Source: Bacillus pinisoli
GTDB taxonomy: Bacteria > Bacillota > Bacilli > Bacillales > SA4
Direction: 5' to 3'
Assembly (NCBI RefSeq): GCF_023036475.1
Contig: NZ_JAJQKI010000006.1
Coordinates: 1 to 64,000, forward strand
DNA length: 64,000 bases
The position numbers and the translations under genes are program-made. Shown here piece after piece: positions 59,071-64,000 of the stretch. Numbering within the stretch: the first letter of the stretch is position 1; every line of letters starts with the position of its first letter. The notes beneath the pieces are model-generated. The model saw nothing but the letters and a program-made list of their open reading frames with translations, did no database searches and was not told the origin of the DNA.

Positions 59071-59688
59071 ATGAGTAATAGACATGATGTTGATGGGACA
59101 GAGAAATGTAATCAGCCTTTTTGTGCCCATACAACAGATGTTGCTCCCTTATTTGTAGCGGAAGCTTATGACAATGTAGAGAAGAGTATAAAGCAGATTA
59201 GTCTAGAAGATTATCGTGGTAAATGGGTGATATTATTTTTCTATCCAAGTGATTTTACGTTTGTTTGACCTACAGAATTGGCAGCGGTCGCTGCTAGTTA
59301 TGAGCAGTTTAAAGAATTAAATACAGAAGTGTTAGCAATTAGTACAGATAGTGTATTCTCTCATAAAGTGTTTACAGAAACATCCTCACTAGTTAAGAAT
59401 GTGACATATCCACTATTAAGTGACCGGACACATAAGATTAGTAGGGCATATCGTGTATTAAATGAGAAGGTAGGAGCTGCTTACAGAGCAACCATAATCA
59501 TAAATCCAGAGGGAATCATTGAATTACGTAACGTTTATCCACTAGAAGTAGGACGGAATATTTTTGAAATCATAAGAGTCCTTCAAGGGATTCAGTATGA
59601 AAGAGAAACGGGTGAAGTCGTGCCTGCTAATTGGGTTCCTGGTCAACGCTGGATTAGTAGGGATTCGCGGTATATAGGAAAGATATAA
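59071..59688 (+). CDS. AhpC-type peroxiredoxin with in-frame UGA at the catalytic Cys: probable selenoprotein
   Basis: A 205-residue peroxiredoxin if TGA 59266-59268 is read through. The two halves are in one frame and join as [17 protein letters not shown], where the family has FTFVCPTE; so UGA replaces the peroxidatic Cys (position 66). Thr63 and the Arg in AAYRATI complete the usual active site. Codons both before and after keep family sequence to the C-terminus, so the gene is under selection past the UGA. A SECIS-like hairpin follows at the right distance. The resolving Cys is missing (GEVVPANW, Val184); the only other Cys are 13 and 18. ATG 59071 follows GAGGTGATG. A nonsense-mutated pseudogene is the alternative. 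The genes for Sec insertion (selA, selB, selC, selD) are not in this window. Confidence 0.8.
59266..59295 (+). promoter_or_regulatory. recoded UGA and SECIS-like hairpin
   Basis: TGA at 59266-59268, then 17 bases to an apical GGTC loop (59286-59289) closed by GGCAGC (59280-59285) and GCTGCT (59290-59295), a six-base-pair stem with one G-U. Bacterial SECIS elements lie immediately downstream of the UGA within the coding region, and the E. coli fdhF element also has a GGUC loop about 18 bases from its UGA. Confidence 0.75.
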
Positions 59689-59700
59689 GTTTTATAAATG

Positions 59701-59744
59701 AAGTCGGGTTTTCTGCTTTACCATGCAGTAACCTGGCTTTTTTT
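59701..59744 (+). terminator. terminator after the peroxiredoxin gene
   Basis: AGTCGGGTT and AACCTGGCT pair, with an inner CTGC/GCAG, followed by seven T. Confidence 0.88.
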
Positions 59745-59844
59745 AAAACAATTTGTAAAGGAATGAATGAATAATCGCTAAAAATAAGTTTAAAATCTTA
59801 AAATTAGTGAATATAACAATATAGCTAATAACTAGGGGGATTCT

Positions 59845-60015
59845 ATGAATCAATTAACAGACAAGCAATTAATGGAGGCATATCTGGAGGCAATCAATCT
59901 GGACTTGGAAGAAGAGTTTATTAATACTCTAAAAAGCGAGATAAATCGAAGATGTATAAATAAAAAATCTCAGGAAGAGTTTTCTGGCCTTTATTTATTA
60001 ATTAGAAATAAATAG
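59845..60015 (+). CDS. sda: Sda-like sporulation histidine kinase inhibitor (56 aa)
   Basis: A 56-residue protein, MNQLTDKQLMEAYLEAINLD and onward, ending LYLLIRNK. The first 37 residues match the two-helix hairpin of Sda (LTDKQLMEAYLEA, EEEFINTLKSEINRR), which binds the DHp domain of KinA and blocks the phosphorelay after replication stress. It is about ten residues longer than B. subtilis Sda. CTAGGGGGATTCT precedes ATG 59845. Too short for common ORF cut-offs. Convergent with the following CAP gene. Confidence 0.85.
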   Translation: MNQLTDKQLMEAYLEAINLDLEEEFINTLKSEINRRCINKKSQEEFSGLYLLIRNK

Positions 60016-60047
60016 AGACCAGAAACATGTATCAACCATGAACTAAA

Positions 60048-60650
60048 TTATCTTTTTATAAATAGTTGGGCCCAGTAGTTTCCATCTGTTACATACCCTA
60101 CTCCTAAGTGAGTCATATCTGGATGTAATATATTATCACGGTATTCTGTGTGATTCATCCATGCATCCACTACTTCTCTTGGTGTTTGTGGGCCGTACGC
60201 TATATTTTCTGCAGCCGTTTGAAAGGTTATGCCTAAGCTACGGAGCATTTGGAAGGGAGTCCCATATTGCGTTGATTGATATGATAGTTCATGATTGGCT
60301 GACATATCCTCTGCCTTAAGCTGTGCAGCTTTTTGTAAATCAATATCTGTAGTTAAACTGGGTAATCCATGTCTTCTTCTTTCTTCATTCGTTAGGTCAA
60401 TGACATCTGCAATAAAAAAGTCGCTCATTGGATTTGGTTCCAGTGTATCACCAAGCCCCCTCGAACTACCATTGCCTACATTTCTAACGGTTCCAACTTG
60501 TTGTAACCGGCTATTGTTGGATTGACCAGGCTGATAGTTAACATTATTCCCTGTAATAAGGTTCTCACTTGTTGCTGATTCCTCATTTGCAACGCCATTA
60601 CAACCTGTAAGGCTCCATATCAAAAACATAAAAAATGCGATTTTCTTCAT
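60048..60650 (-). CDS. CAP/SCP domain lipoprotein (YkwD-like)
   Basis: A 200-residue lipoprotein: lipobox SLTGC (Cys17), a Ser/Asn-rich linker (18-75), then a CAP domain with LTNEERRRHGLPSL, KAAQLKAEDMSANHELSY, ENIAYG and the terminal HLGVGYVTDGNYWAQLF. CAP proteins of Bacillus such as YkwD act outside the membrane; function mostly unknown. AGGAGGATTTTGTC precedes ATG 60650. Confidence 0.9.
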   Translation of the reverse strand: MKKIAFFMFLIWSLTGCNGVANEESATSENLITGNNVNYQPGQSNNSRLQQVGTVRNVGNGSSRGLGDTLEPNPMSDFFIADVIDLTNEERRRHGLPSLTTDIDLQKAAQLKAEDMSANHELSYQSTQYGTPFQMLRSLGITFQTAAENIAYGPQTPREVVDAWMNHTEYRDNILHPDMTHLGVGYVTDGNYWAQLFIKR

Positions 60651-60739
60651 GACAAAATCCTCCTAAATATTACTCTCGTTTATGTACATTTTTAGCAATT
60701 ACCCATTTTTTATCCGAATCGTGATGGAAAACGTGAATA

Positions 60740-61237
60740 TTATTTCTGTGAAGTAAAGTGATGTACAAAGTAGCTAGTTAATGACCCAGCTACAGCGCTA
60801 GCCAGAATATCTGAAGGATAATGATGGCCTGTCCAAATTCTAGAGAGACCCGTTAAAATAGAAAGACCTGTCATGACCAATCCAACTGTTCGTTCGTAGA
60901 ATAAGATGATGGTTGAGACCGTAAACACAAGTAAAGTGTGTTTGCTTGGAAAAGAAGAATCCTTCTTTGATGGAATTAGAATGCCAACCTTTCTTTTAAT
61001 AAAAGGTCTAGGTCTGTAGTAAAACAATTTAATCGTAGTATTCATGAAGAGGGAAATCAGCAATGAGATAAAGGCTTCGGTGGTTAATCTTTTCCCGTAA
61101 CCTTTTTTTATAAGCATGAAAAGAACGATGAAAAAATAGATGTAACGTGCTCTATTGGATATAAGAATCATGAGAACATCTAGTAATGTAGAACGTCCTG
61201 ATAGTTTTTGAATTCCACGAAATAGTTTGACATCCAT
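60740..61237 (-). CDS. PAP2-family phosphatase (BcrC-like)
   Basis: A 165-residue membrane phosphatase with about five hydrophobic segments. The three acid-phosphatase motifs are present: KLFYYRPRPF (about residues 71-80), SFPSKHT (C2, about 95-101) and SRIWTGHHYPSD (C3, about 132-143). It probably dephosphorylates undecaprenyl pyrophosphate or a related lipid. AGGAGGATTTTCA precedes ATG 61237. Confidence 0.88.
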   Translation of the reverse strand: MDVKLFRGIQKLSGRSTLLDVLMILISNRARYIYFFIVLFMLIKKGYGKRLTTEAFISLLISLFMNTTIKLFYYRPRPFIKRKVGILIPSKKDSSFPSKHTLLVFTVSTIILFYERTVGLVMTGLSILTGLSRIWTGHHYPSDILASAVAGSLTSYFVHHFTSQK

Positions 61238-61311
61238 TGAAAATCCTCCTGATCTTAAAAATCTTCACTATTAGTTTCTCGTAAAAGTTTATTCTCATAC
61301 TAAAAGGCTGT

Positions 61312-61435
61312 TTTCGTATAGATAGTTGCTCTTTTCTAAGCTTTAAATAGTCAGTTTAATCATATTGAATATGGCGAAATTGCTTAAATATAAGATTGAA
61401 AAGCAACAAAGTTTTAGAAAAGAGCCTACTAAAAA
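61312..61435. repeat. MITE-like repeat, copy d (short form, opposite orientation)
   Basis: AAAAGGCTGTTTTCGTATAG at the left and AAGCAACAAAGTTTTAGAAA then AGAGCCTACTAAAAAGG at the right; its reverse complement aligns closely to copy a, including the CATATTCAATATGATTAAAC stretch. Compared with copies a and b it lacks the GTAAAAAT-CCGGCTTTTGG segment. Confidence 0.8.
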
Positions 61436-61512
61436 GGATAGTTCCTCTGCTTTCATAGCAGAGATACCATCCTGTCATCGATAGATACTTGAAAGATCAT
61501 GACGAGAAAACT

Positions 61513-63234
61513 TTAGTGAAAGGATCTCCAGAACTCACCTTGTTTGTTAAGAATGTCTGAAATCTCTTTGTAATAAATTTTAAATGTTGGGAATCCTGCA
61601 GCATAAGGAGCAATTTCGTAAGGGGCAAAGTATAGATATAGTGCATCGCTAGATACATAGAAGGGTTGATCCTTGCTAATCCCCTTATAGGCATCGGGAA
61701 ACACATAAGAATAGGTTGGATCATTTTTAATTTGATTTCCGATAATATCGCTTAATACTTTGATATATTCCTGATTATTTTTAAACAAATCTTCTAGTTG
61801 ATAGAATTTTCCAGTCTTTAAGTTAATATGAGGATAATTCTTAAATGGCATACCGTGGGCAGCGCCAATTGGGTATTGATAGGCTTCAAGTTTTAGTACG
61901 AGGAGGATTCCTTTAAAAAACTCCACATTAAAATCTGCTGAGTAGGTATAGTCCTGTAGTTCATCATTATCTATTTTTTGTTCTTGGGACATTTTCTTAA
62001 GTTGATCATTTACTTTTCTTTGGGTCGTTGTATTTGTCATTCCTTCAATTTGAGGATAATAGACAACATAGTCTTCTCGGGGATTATATTTCTTTTCTTT
62101 CACAAGGTAATGTCGATTCAACGGAATGACCGAGTTCTGTTTCCAAATTTCTTTTCCTTCGCGGGAATAGTAAGAAACGCGTTGGTTGATCGTCGCTTTT
62201 ATAAGGTCGCCTTCAAAAGCTAATGTACCTGAGCCCTTTAATACGGGAAGCCCGGTTGCCTGACGACCGTCCTTGTTAATAAAGAATGTCCTTTTGCTGT
62301 CGCTTGCTGACGCGACATTCTCTTCAAAAGGTAATACAGATGTATAGATAAAGTCTGTTAGCAATCTCCCAACATTGTCAGCAATTGCGTAGTATGAACC
62401 TTTGTATGGCTCTTCTTCCTTTATGGCTTTGCCTAAAGCAACTCTCGTTTCTCCTAGTAGTTGGATATCATTATAGATAGGCTGAATGACCACGTTTCCT
62501 TTCGTGTCAATGAGGCCATAAGGATTACGATATTCTTCGGCGACAGTTATGATTGCCCGACGGTCTTTAAACGGTTGGATCCATGTATAACGTGGCGAAA
62601 GAATAACAGTCCCTTTTGTATCCATTACACCGACTTTTGCATCAAACTCGCTACTCTCCTTAAATGATAGTAGTCCCTCGCCAAGATTGGTGACGGTAGG
62701 GTAAGGATACGTATAGAGCACCTGACCACTTTGGTTGAGTAGAGCGGAAGTTTGATCATCCTTTTGTATAATAGCTTGCCCGTTTAGAAAGTCACTTGCT
62801 GAAAGAAAAGAAGCAGGTATAATTTCGTTTCCTTCTAAATCTAGGTAACCATAAAGTAGTTGATTATTCTCATTTAATGAAAAAAGAGCACGTTTGTCTT
62901 GGTAAGATCCAATAAAGGAATAAGGCTTTGTCGTCAGAATTTTTCCCTGCTCATTTATGACGTGATACCCATCATAATCCAACACAACCGCTCTACCCTC
63001 AGAGAATTCACTGATGGAAAGGAATTGTGGTTTCACCACGTACTTTCCTCTTTCATTTATAATCCCATACTTGTTATATCTTTCGACTACGGCAAGGCCG
63101 TTCTCTTGAAAATCCATCGCATAATCAAACAAAGGTTTTGACACTAACTCCCCCTTCTTATTGATATAACCCCATTTGGTACCATCTAAGGTCTTCAGCG
63201 AAGCAGGATAAAGATTGATTGTAGTGTGAGTCAT
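61513..63234 (-). CDS. WG-repeat protein with C-terminal DUF3298-like domain
   Basis: A 573-residue protein with no signal peptide. About the first 330 residues are WG (KWG) repeats such as GTKWGYINKKGELV, KYGIINERGKYVVKPQF and YGLIDTKGNVVIQPIY, eight or more units. The last 200 residues contain a DUF4163/DUF3298-type domain (PIGAAHGMPFKNYPHINLKTGKFYQLEDLF). The combination is common in Firmicutes but has no established function. GGAGAGTATAA precedes ATG 63234. Confidence 0.85.
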   Translation of the reverse strand: MTHTTINLYPASLKTLDGTKWGYINKKGELVSKPLFDYAMDFQENGLAVVERYNKYGIINERGKYVVKPQFLSISEFSEGRAVVLDYDGYHVINEQGKILTTKPYSFIGSYQDKRALFSLNENNQLLYGYLDLEGNEIIPASFLSASDFLNGQAIIQKDDQTSALLNQSGQVLYTYPYPTVTNLGEGLLSFKESSEFDAKVGVMDTKGTVILSPRYTWIQPFKDRRAIITVAEEYRNPYGLIDTKGNVVIQPIYNDIQLLGETRVALGKAIKEEEPYKGSYYAIADNVGRLLTDFIYTSVLPFEENVASASDSKRTFFINKDGRQATGLPVLKGSGTLAFEGDLIKATINQRVSYYSREGKEIWKQNSVIPLNRHYLVKEKKYNPREDYVVYYPQIEGMTNTTTQRKVNDQLKKMSQEQKIDNDELQDYTYSADFNVEFFKGILLVLKLEAYQYPIGAAHGMPFKNYPHINLKTGKFYQLEDLFKNNQEYIKVLSDIIGNQIKNDPTYSYVFPDAYKGISKDQPFYVSSDALYLYFAPYEIAPYAAGFPTFKIYYKEISDILNKQGEFWRSFH

Positions 63235-63329
63235 TTATACTCTCCTCTGAACCGTATTTTTATTAGTATATAGGAATTACTGGAGGGTGTGCCTAGATAG
63301 CCAATTCAGAGAAAAACTTCTATATGGCA

Positions 63330-63359
63330 AAAAGAAAGAACCCCTAAGGATTCTTTCTA
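63330..63359 (-). terminator. terminator of the S9 peptidase gene
   Basis: On the minus strand AGAAAGAATCC pairs with GGGTTCTTTCT around TTAG, followed by TTTTTG. Confidence 0.85.
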
Positions 63360-63371
63360 GTAGGTTAATTA

Positions 63372-64000
63372 TTAGTTTCGGCGATCATCAAACCAGCCAA
63401 TTAAATGCTGTAAACGCTCTAAGCGATGCTTCGGTTTGCCAGAACGTGACAGATCATGGTTTTCATCCGGGAAGCGAACTAGCTTTGTTTCCACACCTAA
63501 ACGTTTAAGGGCGATATACCATTGTTCAGCTTGCTCCATTGGACAGCGTAAATCCTGTTCACTGTGCAAAATCAGTGTAGGTGTCTTTACGTTGCGTGCA
63601 TAGGTGAGTGGTGAAAGTTTTAACAGTTTTTCAACATCGTCCCATAGATCGGCATGATCGTGTTGCCATTCTGTAAAGAAGAAGCCAATATCACTTGTTC
63701 CGTAGAAGCTGTGCCAGTTACAAATACTACGTTGTGTAACAGCCGCTTTAAATCGATCAGTACGAGTTACTATCACGTTCGTCATATATCCGCCGTAGCT
63801 TCCACCAGTCACAAATAATTGGTCAGTATCGATGTAGGTAAAGTTAGCTAATGCATAATCCACGCCTGCCATAATATCTTCATAGTCCATTCCACCGTAA
63901 TCACCGATGACAGCATTTACGAAGTCATGACCGTATCCGTGGCTTCCTCTTGGATTGGTGTAAAGGACGACATATCCTTTTGAAGCCATTAACTGCATTT
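63372..64000 (-). CDS. S9 family prolyl oligopeptidase / acylaminoacyl peptidase, C-terminal part
   Basis: The last 209 or so residues of an S9 serine peptidase; the N-terminal beta-propeller lies beyond the window. All of the triad is present: Ser in GGSYGGYMT (nucleophile elbow), Asp in HSEQDLRCP and His in DENHDLSRSG. NPRGSHGYGHDF and GVDYAL are further family blocks. Similar to B. subtilis YuxL. It cleaves short peptides or acylated peptides in the cytoplasm. Confidence 0.92.
   Translation of the reverse strand, partial: MQLMASKGYVVLYTNPRGSHGYGHDFVNAVIGDYGGMDYEDIMAGVDYALANFTYIDTDQLFVTGGSYGGYMTNVIVTRTDRFKAAVTQRSICNWHSFYGTSDIGFFFTEWQHDHADLWDDVEKLLKLSPLTYARNVKTPTLILHSEQDLRCPMEQAEQWYIALKRLGVETKLVRFPDENHDLSRSGKPKHRLERLQHLIGWFDDRRN

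Noticed and set aside
59278-59688. Separate gene starting at TTG 59278
   Set aside because: It is in frame with the upstream half, has no ribosome binding site, and would lack the peroxidatic residue. Read-through of TGA 59266 explains both halves.

Overview
The window comes from a low-GC Firmicute of the family Bacillaceae. The gene order yebE-yebG-purEKBCSQLFMNHD-yerA-yerB-yerC-pcrB-pcrA-ligA-camS, then opuE-gatCAB-dgkB-rlmCD, is the conserved Bacillus subtilis block. It is interrupted here by lineage-specific insertions. The sequence alone does not support a species name. Almost all genes have strong Shine-Dalgarno sites and intrinsic terminators, and GTG and TTG starts are common.

Layout. 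1-285: end of an rRNA operon (5S rRNA and terminator). 286-2009: a degenerate 20-bp tandem repeat, a TIMP-like surface protein and an Hsp20. 2010-15884: yebE-yebG and the complete 12-gene de novo purine operon. It is preceded by two inverted PurR boxes, a sigma-A promoter, a guanine riboswitch and the matching terminator. 15862-27074: the yer/pcr block (adenine deaminase-like YerA, lipoprotein YerB, TrpR-like YerC, PcrB, helicase PcrA, DNA ligase LigA, lipoprotein CamS). 27210-35660: proline and compatible-solute genes (RocA, a TauE/SafE permease, OpuE with a 32-residue accessory peptide, a GbsR-type regulator divergent from an OpuA glycine-betaine ABC transporter). 35885-43622: GatCAB, DgkB, two small membrane proteins with an Sco protein, and RlmCD. 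43750-47797: a transposase remnant, then a c-di-GMP-I riboswitch in front of a secreted, extremely charged protein, followed by sigI-rsgI. 48376-53149: a four-gene Dlt-like acyl-transfer cluster (carrier protein, adenylating ligase, MBOAT, SGNH/DltD-like). 53547-64000: accessory genes, namely an orphan PAS kinase, a DUF429 protein, a divergent large catalase, a YwaF-type protein, a peroxiredoxin with UGA at its catalytic codon, a Sda-like antikinase, a CAP lipoprotein, a PAP2 phosphatase, a WG-repeat protein and the C-terminus of an S9 peptidase.

The most notable observation is the peroxiredoxin at 59071-59688. It is interrupted only by one in-frame TGA, exactly where the peroxidatic Cys codon should be. 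Seventeen bases further on is a hairpin with a GGUC apical loop, the geometry of a bacterial SECIS element. It is probably a selenocysteine peroxiredoxin. It also lacks the usual resolving Cys.

Other notable signals are the Dlt-like cluster, the c-di-GMP-controlled secreted protein beside SigI/RsgI, a family of near-perfect GC-rich palindromes (four copies, one inside the purine operon), a MITE-like repeat family (four copies plus fragments), and a catalase lacking the conserved distal Asn. Several small genes are easily missed: an EYxxD membrane peptide, a symporter accessory peptide and the Sda homologue. No CRISPR array, prophage or intact insertion sequence was seen.
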